Shown piece by piece: positions 33,285 to 42,131 of a DNA stretch of 64,000 nucleotides. The first letter of the stretch is position 1. Each line of letters starts with the position of its first letter. The stretch comes from Leifsonia sp. Leaf336 (GTDB lineage: Bacteria > Actinomycetota > Actinomycetes > Actinomycetales > Microbacteriaceae), in assembly GCF_001423695.1 (NCBI RefSeq), contig NZ_LMOZ01000001.1, positions 124,001-188,000 of the forward strand, written 5' to 3'. A program made the position numbers and the translations under genes. Below the pieces are notes generated by a model that did no database searches, had not been told where the DNA came from, and was given only the letters and a program-made list of their open reading frames with translations.

Positions 33285-33752
33285 TCAGGCGGCGACGAGC
33301 GCCTTGGCGTAGCAGACCGAGTGCGGATCGCCGACGTAGTCGCCGAAGTTCGGGATGCGGGCGTAGCCGCGGCTCTCGTAGAGGGCGATGGCGGCGTGCT
33401 GGAGCGGGCCTGTCTCCAACCGCAGCACCGGGATGCCGGCAACGGCCGCCTGGGCCTCCACCGCCCGGAGCAGGCCGGCGGCCAGACCACGGCCACGCGC
33501 GTCGGGGTGCACGAACATCCGCTTGAGCTCGGCGGTGCCGTCGCCGTTGTCGACCAGGGCGGCCATGCCCAGCGCCCGTCCGGCCTCATCGCGTCCGACG
33601 AACACGGTGACCGTCGGCCGTTCCAGTTCGGAGACATCGAGCAGGTAGCAGCTCTCGGCCGGGTAGAGCGCGAACGTGAACTCGTCGCTCAACCGCAGCA
33701 GCTCCTCCACACCGGGCGAGCGGGCGGGCTCGACGGAGACACTCGTGATCAT
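33285..33752 (-). CDS. GNAT-family N-acetyltransferase
   Basis: 155 residues from the ATG of MITSVSVEPARS. The acetyl-CoA binding motif A is LKRMFVHPDARGRGLAAGLLRAVE, and motif B is LYESRGYARIPNFGDYVGD. This is the small GNAT type acting on amines or amino acids; acceptor unknown. It converges on the holin-family gene (12 bp apart) and is 35 bp upstream of, but not coupled to, the START-domain gene on the same strand side. Confidence 0.88.
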   Translation of the reverse strand: MITSVSVEPARSPGVEELLRLSDEFTFALYPAESCYLLDVSELERPTVTVFVGRDEAGRALGMAALVDNGDGTAELKRMFVHPDARGRGLAAGLLRAVEAQAAVAGIPVLRLETGPLQHAAIALYESRGYARIPNFGDYVGDPHSVCYAKALVAA

Positions 33753-33787
33753 GGGCTCGATGCTAGCCACCGCGTGTGTCGTGGAGG

Positions 33788-34252
33788 TTACGCCTCCGCT
33801 ACCGCCTTCGCCTTCTGCCGGCTGATGCCCCGAGCCACCCACTCCAGTCGACGCAGTGCCTCGCGGTTGCGGATCCAGAGGATCGGCTCGGCGATCAGGC
33901 GGGGGATGCGGGCGGCGAGGCCGGTGATCGCCTCCTCCTCCATGCGCACCACGCAGCCGCGGCCGCGCGGGCGCACCTCGATCACGACGCGCTCGGTCCC
34001 CACGGGCCGCGTCTTCGCCTCGAGCTGGAAGCGCCGCGGCGGGTCCCAGACCTCGACCGTTGTCTCGTCGTTCAGCACGAGCGGCCAGATGCCGATCGAG
34101 TGGTGGAGGCGCGACCCCGGCTCGGGGAAGTGCCCGTCCGCTCCGCGCATCCGGGACGCTCCCACCACCCAGGTCGGGAAGACCCAGGGGTCGGCGAGCG
34201 CGGTGAAGACCTCCTCCGGGGTGCAGGCGAACCGGCGCACATTGACGGACAT
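33788..34252 (-). CDS. SRPBCC (START-like) family protein
   Basis: 154 residues with the polyketide cyclase/START-like pattern: a first strand plus helix (VNVRRFACTPEEVFTALADPWVFPTWVVGASRM), central strands with LNDETTVEVWDPPRRFQLEAKTRP and a long C-terminal helix (LIRNREALRRLEWVARG-like). The fold binds hydrophobic ligands. Its ATG overlaps the stop of the FAD-dependent oxidoreductase by one base, so the two are translated together and could act on the same lipophilic substrate. Function is otherwise unknown. Confidence 0.85.
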   Translation of the reverse strand: MSVNVRRFACTPEEVFTALADPWVFPTWVVGASRMRGADGHFPEPGSRLHHSIGIWPLVLNDETTVEVWDPPRRFQLEAKTRPVGTERVVIEVRPRGRGCVVRMEEEAITGLAARIPRLIAEPILWIRNREALRRLEWVARGISRQKAKAVAEA

Positions 34253-35754
34253 CAGGCGACCTCTTCCTGGATCGAGGGGCTCGGAGAGGCGCTCGACGCG
34301 GAGCGCTCGGGGGCGAGGGACGGCATCCGGGTGACGCCGAACTCGTGACGCAGTGCGCTGCGTGCCGCGTAGTACCCGGCCAGCCCGTGGACGCCGGGGC
34401 CCGGAACGGTGGACGACGACGCGAGGTAGAGCCCGCGGCCGGGCATCCGCCAGGGATCCGTCGACAGCACCGGTCGCATCACGAGTTGGGACAGGTTCGG
34501 CATGCCCGACGAGATGTCCCCGCCGATGTAGCTCGGGTTGTAGGCCTCCATCTGATGCGCGGTCTTGGTGGCCGTCGCGAGGATCAGGTCGCGGAACCCG
34601 GGGGCGAAGCGCTCGATCTGCGCGATGACGGCCTCGGAGCGGTCGGAGGTCGATCCGCGGGGAACGTGCGTGTACGCCCAGAGCACGTGCTTGCCGGCGG
34701 GAGCCCGGCCGGCATCGAACAGCGTGGGCTGCGAGACGAGGACGTACGGGTCGTCGCTCTCGCGGCCCGCGGCGACGACACGTTCGGAGCGGGCGATGGC
34801 GGAGCGTTCGCCGCCGAGGTGCACGGTCGCGGTCTCGAGCAGCTCGGGGTTGGCCCACGGCACGGGGCCCGAGAGTGCGAAGTCGATCTTGAAGACGCCG
34901 TTCCCGTCGCGGAAGGCCGCGACCTTGCGCAGGTAGTCGGCGGGGAGGCGGTCCTCGCCGAGCCGGGCCGCGATGGCGACGTGCGTGTCGAACAGCACCA
35001 CCCTGGAGTCGGGGAGCTCGCCGAGGGACTGGACCTCTGCGCCGGTGACGACCTCCCCGCCGTGCGCGCGCAGGTCGTCGACCAGCGCGTCGGCGATCGA
35101 CTGCGAACCGCCGACCGGGATGGGCCAGCCCCGGCCGTGCGCGTACGTCGCGAGCGCGAGCCCGGCAGCGGCGCCGGCGAGATTCGGCAGCGGGAGGGTG
35201 GTGTGTGCGATCACCCCGGTCAGCAGCGCTCCCGGCTTCTCCGTGCGGAACGGCAGGTTCCACCACGGACCGCCCTGCGAGAGGGCGGCGAGGCCGAACC
35301 GTGCGGCGACGACGGGATGCCGGGGGAGCTGAAGCAGGTTCGATCCCGTGAACTGGGCCACCGCGTCCGCCTCGCGGGCCAGCGGGCCGAGCAGCGCGCG
35401 CCAGGCCGGCCCATCGGCGCCGAGGGCCTCCGCGGTGCGTTCGATGTCGCGGTAGGCGACGGCGACCTCCCCGCCCGGCAGCGGGTGGCCGTAGGAGGCC
35501 GTCGGCGTGATGAAAGGGACCCGGTCGGCCAGCCCGAACCGCTGGAAGAACCCGGATGCGAACGCCAGCGGGTGCACCGCGGAGCAGATGTCGTGGCGGA
35601 AGCCGGGGAGGGTGACCTCCTCCGTCCGCATCCCGCCGCCGGTCGTCGCGTTGCGCTCGTAGACGTGCACGCTCAGGCCGGCCCTGGCCAGCGTCACGGC
35701 GGCGGCCAGCCCGTTCGGTCCGGAGCCGATGACGATCGCGTCGACGGAGGTCAT
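34252..35754 (-). CDS. Phytoene-dehydrogenase-like FAD-dependent oxidoreductase
   Basis: 500 residues from the ATG of MTSVDAIVIGSG. The FAD dinucleotide motif VIGSGPNGLAAAVTLARAGLSVHVYE is at the extreme N-terminus, followed by GGGMRTEEVTLPGFRHD. The C-terminal FAD site appears as PGRGLYLASSSTVPGPGVHGLAGYYAARSAL. The architecture is COG1233 (CrtI/PYROXD2-like). No carotenoid synthesis genes such as crtB or crtE are adjacent, so a role in carotenoids is not supported. PYROXD2-like oxidoreductases are more likely. It is coupled to an SRPBCC gene. Confidence 0.88.
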   Translation of the reverse strand: MTSVDAIVIGSGPNGLAAAVTLARAGLSVHVYERNATTGGGMRTEEVTLPGFRHDICSAVHPLAFASGFFQRFGLADRVPFITPTASYGHPLPGGEVAVAYRDIERTAEALGADGPAWRALLGPLAREADAVAQFTGSNLLQLPRHPVVAARFGLAALSQGGPWWNLPFRTEKPGALLTGVIAHTTLPLPNLAGAAAGLALATYAHGRGWPIPVGGSQSIADALVDDLRAHGGEVVTGAEVQSLGELPDSRVVLFDTHVAIAARLGEDRLPADYLRKVAAFRDGNGVFKIDFALSGPVPWANPELLETATVHLGGERSAIARSERVVAAGRESDDPYVLVSQPTLFDAGRAPAGKHVLWAYTHVPRGSTSDRSEAVIAQIERFAPGFRDLILATATKTAHQMEAYNPSYIGGDISSGMPNLSQLVMRPVLSTDPWRMPGRGLYLASSSTVPGPGVHGLAGYYAARSALRHEFGVTRMPSLAPERSASSASPSPSIQEEVA

Positions 35755-36027
35755 GCCTCTTGTATACCCCGCTCCGCGCGGCCCGACAGGGGTCGGCGCG
35801 ATCGTCATCGTCTTCTCAGCCTTCTTCCTGTATCGTTGATCAGTCGGCTCTTGACACCGCGCATTTCGACGCGGATGGGTTTGTAAGTCAAGTGGGCCGG
35901 TTCCGCAGCCATTCGGCGAGTGGATTCATCACGATGTGAACGGCCCCGGGCGATGTCTGACGGGGATTCTCCGGTGCGCTTCAGCGTGCCGCCGCGCATT
36001 TCTCAGAGCAACCCAGGAAGAACACGC
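35755..36027 (+). promoter_or_regulatory. Long leader region of the DEAD-box helicase gene
   Basis: This 273-bp gap has no gene. It contains an AT-richer stretch at about 35805-35890, a TATCGT hexamer at 35831-35836, a TTGACA at 35851-35856 and a small hairpin CCGCG/CGCGG at 35857-35874. The 10-base string CCGCGCATTT occurs at 35857 and again near 35992. DEAD-box helicase genes often have long, cold-responsive leaders, which fits but is not shown. The divergent oxidoreductase promoter must also lie here. Confidence 0.45.
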
Positions 36028-38130
36028 ATGCCCCCGTACAAGAAGACCGACCGACGATCCGCTCAGCCGCACAACGGCTCCTCCCACGGCGCCCCCAAGG
36101 GCGCCGGCAGCCGCAGCCCCAAGCACCGCGGCTACCGCGACGAGGCCCCGGCCGCAGGCAAGAAGGCTCGCTGGAGCGCCGAGGACCGCGCCGCCCGCGG
36201 CCGCGACACCTTCGGCACCCGCGACTCCGGCCGCGGCGGCTCGGAGCGCGGCGGCTCGGAGCGCGGCGGCTCGGCCGGTCGCAGCGAGCGCCCCAACTGG
36301 GAACCGCGCGGCAAGGATGCGCGCCGCACCGAACGCGAGTGGGAGAACCGCTCCCGCGCCGGCCGTGGCGACGAGCGCCCGCGTCGCGACTACGACCGGG
36401 ATGACCGTCCGCGTCGCTCGTTCGATGACCGCGCCGACCGTCCGCGCCGCGACTTCGACCGCGACGAGCGTCCGCGTCGTTCGTTCGATGACCGCGCCGA
36501 CCGTCCGCGTCGTCAGTTCGACGACCGCCCCGACCGGCCCCGTCGCGACTTCGACCGTGACGAGCGTCCGCGTCGTTCGTTCGACGACCGCGCCGACCGT
36601 CCGCGCCGTGACGTCGACCGCGACGAGCGTCCGCGTCGTTCGTTCGACGACCGCGCCGACCGTCCGCGCCGTGACTTCGGCCGCGACGAGCGTCCGCGTC
36701 GCTCGTTCGACGACCGTGCCGACCGTCCGCGTCGCGATTCCGACGACCGTCCCCGTCGTCAGTTCGACCGCGACGACCGTCCGCGCCGCTCGTTCGACGA
36801 CCGCGCCGAGCGTCCGCGTCGCGATTCGAACTTCTACCCGTCGCGCGACGACAAGCCCGCGTTCAACGCACAGGACGACGTCGTGCTCGAGCGCCTCCAG
36901 GCCGACGCCATCCAGGCCTCCGATGTGGAGGGCGTGACCTTCGCCAACCTCGGGCTCGGCGGCAACATCGTCCGCGCTCTCGCGGAGCTCGGCGCCGAGA
37001 CGCCGTTCCCGATCCAGGCGGCCACCATCCCCGACGTGCTCGCAGGCAAGGACGTCCTCGGCCGCGGCCGCACCGGCTCCGGCAAGACGATCGCCTTCGG
37101 CGCGCCGCTCGTCGAGCGCCTCATGCAGCTGTGGGCCGAGCAGGGCAAGTCCGGCGGCAAGCGCCAGCTGGGCCGCGCGCCCCGCGCGCTGATCCTCGCG
37201 CCGACCCGCGAACTCGCTCTCCAGATCGACCGCACCGTGCAGCCGATCGCCCGCAGCGTCGGCCTGTTCACCACGCAGATCTACGGTGGCGTGCCGCAGG
37301 GTCGCCAGGTCGGCGCCCTCCAGCGCGGTGTCGACATCGTGATCGGAACCCCCGGACGCATCGAAGACCTCATCGAGCAGGGTCGTCTCGACCTCAGCGA
37401 GGTCCTCGTCACCGTCCTCGACGAGGCCGACCACATGTGCGACCTCGGCTTCCTGGAGCCCGTGCAGCGCATCCTGCGCGAGACGTCGGAGGGCGGCCAG
37501 AAGCTGCTGTTCTCGGCGACCCTCGACAAGGGCGTGGCCCAGCTCGTCGACGAGTTCCTCGTCGACCCGGCCGTGCACGAGGTCGCCGGCGAGGACCAGG
37601 CGTCCTCGACCATCGACCACCGGGTGCTCGTCATCGAGCACCGCGACAAGCCGGCCATCATCGAGCAGCTCGCGGACCGTGACGGCAAGACGCTGATCTT
37701 CGCGCGGACCCGGGCGTTCGCCGAGATGCTCGCCGACCAGCTCGACGACGCAGGCATCCCGGCCGTCAGCCTCCACGGCGACCTCAACCAGTCGCGCCGC
37801 ACGCGCAACCTGGCCCAGCTCACCAGCGGCCGGGTGAACGTGCTGGTCGCGACCGACGTCGCCGCCCGCGGCATCCACGTCGACGACATCGACCTGGTGA
37901 TCCAGGCCGACGCGCCGGACGAGTACAAGACCTACCTGCACCGCTCGGGCCGCACAGGCCGCGCCGGCAAGCAGGGCACGGTCGTGACGCTCATCCCCCG
38001 CCAGCGTCAGCGCCGCATGAGCGAGCTGCTGCAGCGCGCTGAGATCGAGGCCGACTTCGTGCCCGCGATCCCGGGCGACCAGCTGATCACCGACCTCGCT
38101 CTGGCGGCCGCCGACTCCGACGTGGCCTGA
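36028..38130 (+). CDS. DEAD-box ATP-dependent RNA helicase with long Arg/Asp-rich N-terminus
   Basis: 700 residues from the ATG of [13 protein letters not shown], preceded by AGGAAG. The first ~280 residues are low complexity, basic and repeat-rich. The helicase core then shows all motifs: Q motif ([12 protein letters not shown]), motif [28 protein letters not shown] (VLDEADHM), SAT (LFSATLD), TLIFARTR and [10 protein letters not shown]. It unwinds structured RNA in ribosome assembly or mRNA decay. Disordered charged tails in this family promote RNA binding and condensate formation. Here the extension is N-terminal and unusually long; it is often C-terminal. Confidence 0.95.
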   Translation: MPPYKKTDRRSAQPHNGSSHGAPKGAGSRSPKHRGYRDEAPAAGKKARWSAEDRAARGRDTFGTRDSGRGGSERGGSERGGSAGRSERPNWEPRGKDARRTEREWENRSRAGRGDERPRRDYDRDDRPRRSFDDRADRPRRDFDRDERPRRSFDDRADRPRRQFDDRPDRPRRDFDRDERPRRSFDDRADRPRRDVDRDERPRRSFDDRADRPRRDFGRDERPRRSFDDRADRPRRDSDDRPRRQFDRDDRPRRSFDDRAERPRRDSNFYPSRDDKPAFNAQDDVVLERLQADAIQASDVEGVTFANLGLGGNIVRALAELGAETPFPIQAATIPDVLAGKDVLGRGRTGSGKTIAFGAPLVERLMQLWAEQGKSGGKRQLGRAPRALILAPTRELALQIDRTVQPIARSVGLFTTQIYGGVPQGRQVGALQRGVDIVIGTPGRIEDLIEQGRLDLSEVLVTVLDEADHMCDLGFLEPVQRILRETSEGGQKLLFSATLDKGVAQLVDEFLVDPAVHEVAGEDQASSTIDHRVLVIEHRDKPAIIEQLADRDGKTLIFARTRAFAEMLADQLDDAGIPAVSLHGDLNQSRRTRNLAQLTSGRVNVLVATDVAARGIHVDDIDLVIQADAPDEYKTYLHRSGRTGRAGKQGTVVTLIPRQRQRRMSELLQRAEIEADFVPAIPGDQLITDLALAAADSDVA
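36370..36825 (+). repeat. In-frame tandem repeats encoding [17 protein letters not shown] units
   Basis: Six imperfect copies of a unit beginning [17 protein letters not shown], mostly with a 63-bp (21-codon) period; two copies carry short insertions such as [11 protein letters not shown]. The alternating Arg and Asp clusters make a polyampholyte. DNA identity between copies is high, so recombination could change the copy number. Confidence 0.9.
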
Positions 38131-38145
38131 GCCGCTCCCTCCGCG

Positions 38146-38187
38146 AAGCCCCCGTCCCCGCAGCTCCGGCTGCGGCGACGGGGGCTT
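38146..38187. terminator. Strong hairpin terminator between convergent genes
   Basis: Arms AAGCCCCCGTC (38146-38156) and GACGGGGGCTT (38177-38187) pair perfectly; after one C-C mismatch, CCGCAGC pairs with GCTGCGG around a TCCG loop. It sits between the helicase stop and the convergent phosphotransferase stop. There is no T-tract, as is usual in high-GC actinobacteria. Confidence 0.8.
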
Positions 38188-38193
38188 CGTCGT

Positions 38194-39075
38194 TCAGGCG
38201 TCCTCGCCGAGCTGCTCGAGAGTGTGACGGGCCAGGGCCGCCATGCGCGGGTTGTCGTCGGAGGACATCGCCAGCGCGCTCGCCATGGTCACGGCCCAGC
38301 CGCGGGCCCGCCGCCAGGTCGCGGTGTCGGGAGGTGTCGGAAGCGCCGAGCGGAAACGCTCACGTGCCTCCCCGTCGAACGTCAGCCACGCCGTCGCCAG
38401 GTCGGTCGCCGGGTCGCCGGAGGTGACATCGCCGAAATCGAGGACGGCCGCCAGCCCGCCGTCCGGCGTCAGCAGCAGATTGCCCGGGTGGAGGTCGCCG
38501 TGCAGCAGCAACGGCGGTCCGCTCCACTCCGGTGCGGCGAGCGCCTCCCGCCACGCCTGTTCGAGGTCCGCGACCTCCATGCGGCCCGACAGTGAGCGCA
38601 GCCGCGTGCGCACGGCCTCCGCACGAGTCGACAGCGGCACCCCGCGCACCGGGTTGCGGGGCGCGTCCGGCGTCGGCACGGCGAGCTCGCCGACGAACGC
38701 GGCCAGCGGCCCCGCCAGCCCCGCCCGTTCGCCCGCGCCCATCGACGCACCGTCGATCCCGTCGATCCACTCGATGATGCTCCACGGGAAGGGGAACGCC
38801 TCGGACGGGACTCCCACCCGCACCGGCACGGGCACCCGCGCGTGGACGCGCTGGGCGATGCCGGGCAGCATCTGCTGCTCGTGCTCGATGAGGTGGGCCG
38901 CGACCTCACGCCGCGGGATCCGGACGGCGTGCGCGTCGCCCAACCGGTACAGCTGGTTGTCCCACCCGTCCGAGACCAGCCGCAGCGGTCCGGCCAGGTC
39001 GGGATGCTGCGCCTCCACGAGGGCGGCGACGAGTGCGGCGTCGGTCGGGATGTCGGCGGCTGGCGTGAGAGGCAC
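38194..39075 (-). CDS. Aminoglycoside phosphotransferase-family protein
   Basis: 293 residues of the APH/choline kinase fold. The nucleotide loop region is GWDNQLYRLGDAHAVRIPRR, the catalytic loop is LLLHGDLHPGNLLL (Asp base and Asn) and the metal-binding motif is LDFGDVTSGDPATDLA. The family phosphorylates aminoglycosides, macrolides or small metabolites, and genomic members like this rarely confer resistance. It is 9 bp downstream of the methyltransferase gene, suggesting one transcript. Confidence 0.88.
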   Translation of the reverse strand: MPLTPAADIPTDAALVAALVEAQHPDLAGPLRLVSDGWDNQLYRLGDAHAVRIPRREVAAHLIEHEQQMLPGIAQRVHARVPVPVRVGVPSEAFPFPWSIIEWIDGIDGASMGAGERAGLAGPLAAFVGELAVPTPDAPRNPVRGVPLSTRAEAVRTRLRSLSGRMEVADLEQAWREALAAPEWSGPPLLLHGDLHPGNLLLTPDGGLAAVLDFGDVTSGDPATDLATAWLTFDGEARERFRSALPTPPDTATWRRARGWAVTMASALAMSSDDNPRMAALARHTLEQLGEDA

Positions 39076-39084
39076 CCGGCGACC

Positions 39085-39879
39085 TTAGCGCACGACCCCT
39101 CGAACCGCCCACGCGCGCGCGACCAGCGCGATCGACCCGTCGGGCTCGCGCGGCAGCGTGGTCTCCAGCAGCCGGCGTAACGCCTCCCGCGCCTCCGCGT
39201 CGAGCGACACCGCGTACGCGGGAGCGGGCCCCTGGCCGCCGAGGAACGGCTCCCAGTAGTCGTCGAAGTCCGAGAAGACCGTGGGGACATCGAGCCCCGT
39301 GACGTCGACGGCGGCACAACCCGCCTCCGTGAACAGAGCCTCCAGGGCATCGGGATGCGCGAGCGGGAACCGCGGGCCCTCGTCACGGTCGGTGGCTCTC
39401 GGATCGAGCGAGATCGCCGCGTCCCAGAAGCGTCGCATCAGGTCCATCCGTCCCGCGTAGTCCCACACGTAGGCCGCGACGGTGCCGCCGGGGCGAGCGA
39501 CACGGAGCGACTCTGCCAGAGCCGCCGTCGGGTCCGGGACGAAGTTCAGGACCAGCCCCGACACCACGCAGTCGACCGAAGAGTCGGGGGGCGGGAGGTC
39601 GTCGGCGCCGGCGACCGAGACCGTCGCGCGCGTCCCCAGCCGCGCCGCGGCGGCCGCGACGAACCCCTCCGCCGGATCGACGGCGATCACCCGCCTCGGT
39701 GCCGCCCGGTCGAGGATGCACTCCGTCAGCGCGCCCGTGCCGCATCCCACGTCGAGCCAGCTCAGCCCGTGCGGGAGGTCCAGCCACTCCAGGAACAGCG
39801 GCGCTACCCGGCTGCTCCAGCGCCCGACGTAGCGTTCGTAGGCGCGTCCACCTCCCCAGATTCCGCTCGAGTCGGCCAT
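39085..39879 (-). CDS. Class I SAM-dependent methyltransferase
   Basis: 264 residues from the ATG of MADSSGIWGGG; a GTG two codons upstream is an alternative. The SAM motif I is LSWLDVGCGTGALTECIL, with the acidic VIAVDPAEGF that follows and the VDCVVSGLVLNFVPDPTAALAESLRVARPGG segment typical of the UbiE-like Methyltransf_11/25 group. Acceptor unknown. The downstream gene is a phosphotransferase-fold protein 9 bp away. Confidence 0.9.
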   Translation of the reverse strand: MADSSGIWGGGRAYERYVGRWSSRVAPLFLEWLDLPHGLSWLDVGCGTGALTECILDRAAPRRVIAVDPAEGFVAAAAARLGTRATVSVAGADDLPPPDSSVDCVVSGLVLNFVPDPTAALAESLRVARPGGTVAAYVWDYAGRMDLMRRFWDAAISLDPRATDRDEGPRFPLAHPDALEALFTEAGCAAVDVTGLDVPTVFSDFDDYWEPFLGGQGPAPAYAVSLDAEAREALRRLLETTLPREPDGSIALVARAWAVRGVVR

Positions 39880-39994
39880 TGGCACACGATAGTGCGCAGG
39901 TAACGCGCGCGGGCAGTCCAGAACGCGCAGAAAAGCTGCGTCTGCGGGAAGAAAGGTGACAGGCGGCGTGTGTCAGCATGGGAGCGGAGGCCCC

Positions 39995-41365
39995 ATGACT
40001 ACCGATCCCGCACGCATGCACAGCGTGACCGCCGAGACCAGCGAACTGGTCGACCTCGTGCTCGATTATTCGCGGCGGCGCATCCTCGCCACCGACACCC
40101 CGCTCGACAAGCCGTTGCCGGAGTCGGAGCTCCGCCGGCTCGCCGGGCGCACCGTCTCGGAGGACGGCATGGGCGCCGAGCGGGCGCTCGCCCTGTTCGA
40201 GCACGTCCTGGCCCCGGCCTGCATCACGACCGACCACCCGCGCTACCTCTCCTTCATCCCGACGGCCCCCACCAAGGCCGCGACCGCCTTCGACCTCGTC
40301 GTGTCCGCGAGCGCGGTCTACGGCGGCTCGTGGCTCGAGGGGTCGGGCGCCGTGTACGCGGAGAACCAGGTGCTCGCCTGGCTGGCGTCGGAGTTCGGGC
40401 TGCCTCCGTCGGCCGGCGGTGTGTTCGTCCAGGGCGGCACGCTGGGCAACCTCTCGGCGCTCGTCGCCGCGCGCGACAGCGCTCGCGCCGAGCGCGGCAA
40501 TCCTCCCGGGCGCTGGATCATCGTCTGCAGCGCTGAGGCCCACTCATCGGTCGCCTCGGCCGCGCGGGTGATGGACGTGGAGGTGGTGACCGTCTCTCCG
40601 GGGGAGTCCGGTGTGCTGACCGGCGACGCCGTGCGGCCGGCGCTCGCCGAGCACGGTGACGCGGTCTTCGCGGTCGTGGCCACCGCCGGCTCGACCAACT
40701 TCGGGATCGTCGACGACGTCGCCTCCATCGCCGCACTGAAGGACGAGTTCGGGTTCTGGCTGCACGTCGACGGCGCCTACGGCCTGGCCGGGATGCTGTC
40801 GCCGCTGGCCCGCCCGCGGTTCGCCGGCGTGGAGCGCGCCGACTCGCTCATCGTCGACCCGCACAAGTGGCTGTTCGCCCCCTTCGATGCCTGCGCGCTC
40901 CTGTACCGTGACCCGGAGGCGGGCCGTCGCGCCCACACGCAGCACGCCGAATACCTCGACACGCTCACCGACACCATGGAATGGAGCCCGTCGGACTACG
41001 CGGCGCATCTCACGCGGCGGGCCCGCGGCCTCCCGTTCTGGTTCTCGCTGGCCTCGCACGGCGCCGCCGCGTACCGCGACGCCGTCACCGCCTCGCTGCA
41101 GCTGGCGCGGCGCATCGCCGACGAGATCGACCGGCGCGACGGATACCACCTGGTCCGGCAGCCGCAGCTCTCGGTGGTGGTGTTCGAGCGTGAGGGGTGG
41201 ACGAAGGAGGACTACGCGCTCTGGTCCGCGCGCCTCCTCGACGAGCAGCGCGCGTTCGTGACGCCCAGCTCGCACGCCGGGCGCCCCAACACCCGCTTCG
41301 CTGTTCTCAACCCGCTGACCACGTATGAGGACCTCGTCGAGATCCTCGATTCGATGGAGGACTGA
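39995..41365 (+). CDS. PLP-dependent decarboxylase (group II, aspartate/aromatic amino acid type)
   Basis: 456 residues from the ATG of MTTDPARMHSV, behind GGAGCGGAGG. Fold-type I PLP enzyme of the group II decarboxylase family: THPRY-like TTDHPRYLSFIPTAPT, GVFVQGGTLGNLSAL, AHSSVASAARV, HVDGAYG and the PLP Lys in IVDPHKWLFAPFDACALLY. Relatives decarboxylate aromatic amino acids, aspartate or 2,4-diaminobutyrate. Substrate not determinable. The convergent gene on the other strand overlaps its last 154 bp. Confidence 0.92.
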   Translation: MTTDPARMHSVTAETSELVDLVLDYSRRRILATDTPLDKPLPESELRRLAGRTVSEDGMGAERALALFEHVLAPACITTDHPRYLSFIPTAPTKAATAFDLVVSASAVYGGSWLEGSGAVYAENQVLAWLASEFGLPPSAGGVFVQGGTLGNLSALVAARDSARAERGNPPGRWIIVCSAEAHSSVASAARVMDVEVVTVSPGESGVLTGDAVRPALAEHGDAVFAVVATAGSTNFGIVDDVASIAALKDEFGFWLHVDGAYGLAGMLSPLARPRFAGVERADSLIVDPHKWLFAPFDACALLYRDPEAGRRAHTQHAEYLDTLTDTMEWSPSDYAAHLTRRARGLPFWFSLASHGAAAYRDAVTASLQLARRIADEIDRRDGYHLVRQPQLSVVVFEREGWTKEDYALWSARLLDEQRAFVTPSSHAGRPNTRFAVLNPLTTYEDLVEILDSMED

Positions 41366-41793
41366 GGTCGTCCTAGGAAAGGAGAATTCGGCGCGCGACG
41401 CGTGATTTTTCCTGTATCAGCGCTGAAACAGGAAGAATCGAGCGGTTTTTCCTTGTTGCGGCCGAACGACCTCAAGGACGTCCCAACGTCAGCTTGGAAG
41501 CCATGTTTTGTCAGCATGCTCGCCACGGCTGAGTCGGCAGCGGCGTTTTTCTGCCCGGAGCCGTCCGGCCCGCAGATTACGGCTTGAATCGAAAGCTTGC
41601 CATGCTCCTCATCCGCAAACGGGAAGCTCTGATCAGCCGGCGCCGCTCTAAGGTACGGCACCAGAAAAGTGAACACATCGGCGGCCATTTTCGCCTGCTC
41701 ATCCGCCGTCGATTCCATGTGCGGCATCGGCACCATGCCGTCCTCGCAGAGGAACATGCTCATCTTCGCCACGCCGTCACGATATCCGTTCAA
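41212..41793 (-). CDS. Unrecognised hypothetical protein in AT-richer patch
   Basis: 193 residues from a TTG that has a GGGAGGA sequence 11 nt upstream; an ATG at 41763 is an alternative. I do not recognise a family. The first ~125 residues look like a genuine soluble protein (MESTADEQAKMAADVFTFLVPYL, ICGPDGSGQKNAAADSAVASML) with lower-GC codons. The remainder reads through a 32-bp palindrome and then antisense to the decarboxylase gene, giving an implausible Arg/Ser-rich tail. The gene may be a 3'-truncated remnant that borrowed a stop codon. Confidence 0.5.
   Translation of the reverse strand: MNGYRDGVAKMSMFLCEDGMVPMPHMESTADEQAKMAADVFTFLVPYLRAAPADQSFPFADEEHGKLSIQAVICGPDGSGQKNAAADSAVASMLTKHGFQADVGTSLRSFGRNKEKPLDSSCFSADTGKITRRAPNSPFLGRPQSSIESRISTRSSYVVSGLRTAKRVLGRPACELGVTNARCSSRRRADQSA
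41406..41437. repeat. 32-bp near-perfect loopless palindrome
   Basis: TTTTTCCTGTATCAGC (41406-41421) is followed directly by GCTGAAACAGGAAGAA (41422-41437), which is its reverse complement at 14 of 16 positions. It lies 41 bp past the decarboxylase stop and could be a terminator, a recombination end or a protein site. Confidence 0.75.
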
Positions 41794-41818
41794 TCGATCT
41801 AAGTCCTCCCGTGAACAG

Positions 41819-41858
41819 CACGAGGGCCCCCGCCGTGTGGCGAGGGCCCTCGTGTTTT
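41819..41858 (+). terminator. Intrinsic terminator with T-tract
   Basis: Perfect 11-bp arms CACGAGGGCCC (41819-41829) and GGGCCCTCGTG (41844-41854) are followed by TTTT. On the plus strand this ends any transcript running on from the decarboxylase gene; on the other strand it follows the DUF6458 stop. Confidence 0.8.
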
Positions 41859-41864
41859 CCGGGG

Positions 41865-42119
41865 TCAGACGATGTCGTCGCTGTCGCCCACCCGGCGGGT
41901 GACTCGGTCACCGTTCACCGGGTCGACCGCCGTGCGCGTGGTCGCGATTGTGCGGCGGCGACGGGTCATCAGGATGATGCCGAGGATGATGCCGACGGCA
42001 CCGGCGATCATCAGGATGTAACCCACGAGGTGGAGGTCGATCCAGCTGACCTGCACGTTGAGGGCGAACGCCAGAATGGCTCCGATGACGAACAGCACGA
42101 TTCCGGTACCGAGGCTCAT
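41865..42119 (-). CDS. DUF6458-family small membrane protein
   Basis: 84 residues: two membrane helices (GTGIVLFVIGAILAFALNV and VGYILMIAGAVGIILGIIL) followed by an Arg-rich MTRRRRTIATTRTAVDP cytoplasmic tail with VGDSDDIV at the end. The MSLGTGIVLFVIGAILAFAL start is characteristic of the actinobacterial DUF6458 family. Function unknown. It is 12 bp downstream of another small two-helix membrane protein gene and shares its transcript. Confidence 0.85.
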   Translation of the reverse strand: MSLGTGIVLFVIGAILAFALNVQVSWIDLHLVGYILMIAGAVGIILGIILMTRRRRTIATTRTAVDPVNGDRVTRRVGDSDDIV

Positions 42120-42131
42120 AGATCAGCCTCC

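Noticed and set aside
33788-35754. Carotenoid biosynthesis cluster
   Set aside because: The CrtI-like protein has no adjacent phytoene synthase or geranylgeranyl-diphosphate synthase; a PYROXD2-like role is at least as likely.
35929-37941. 670-codon open frame antisense to the DEAD-box helicase
   Set aside because: It mirrors the helicase gene and its Val/Thr-rich product arises from reading the Arg/Asp repeats backwards. It has no start signal of its own.
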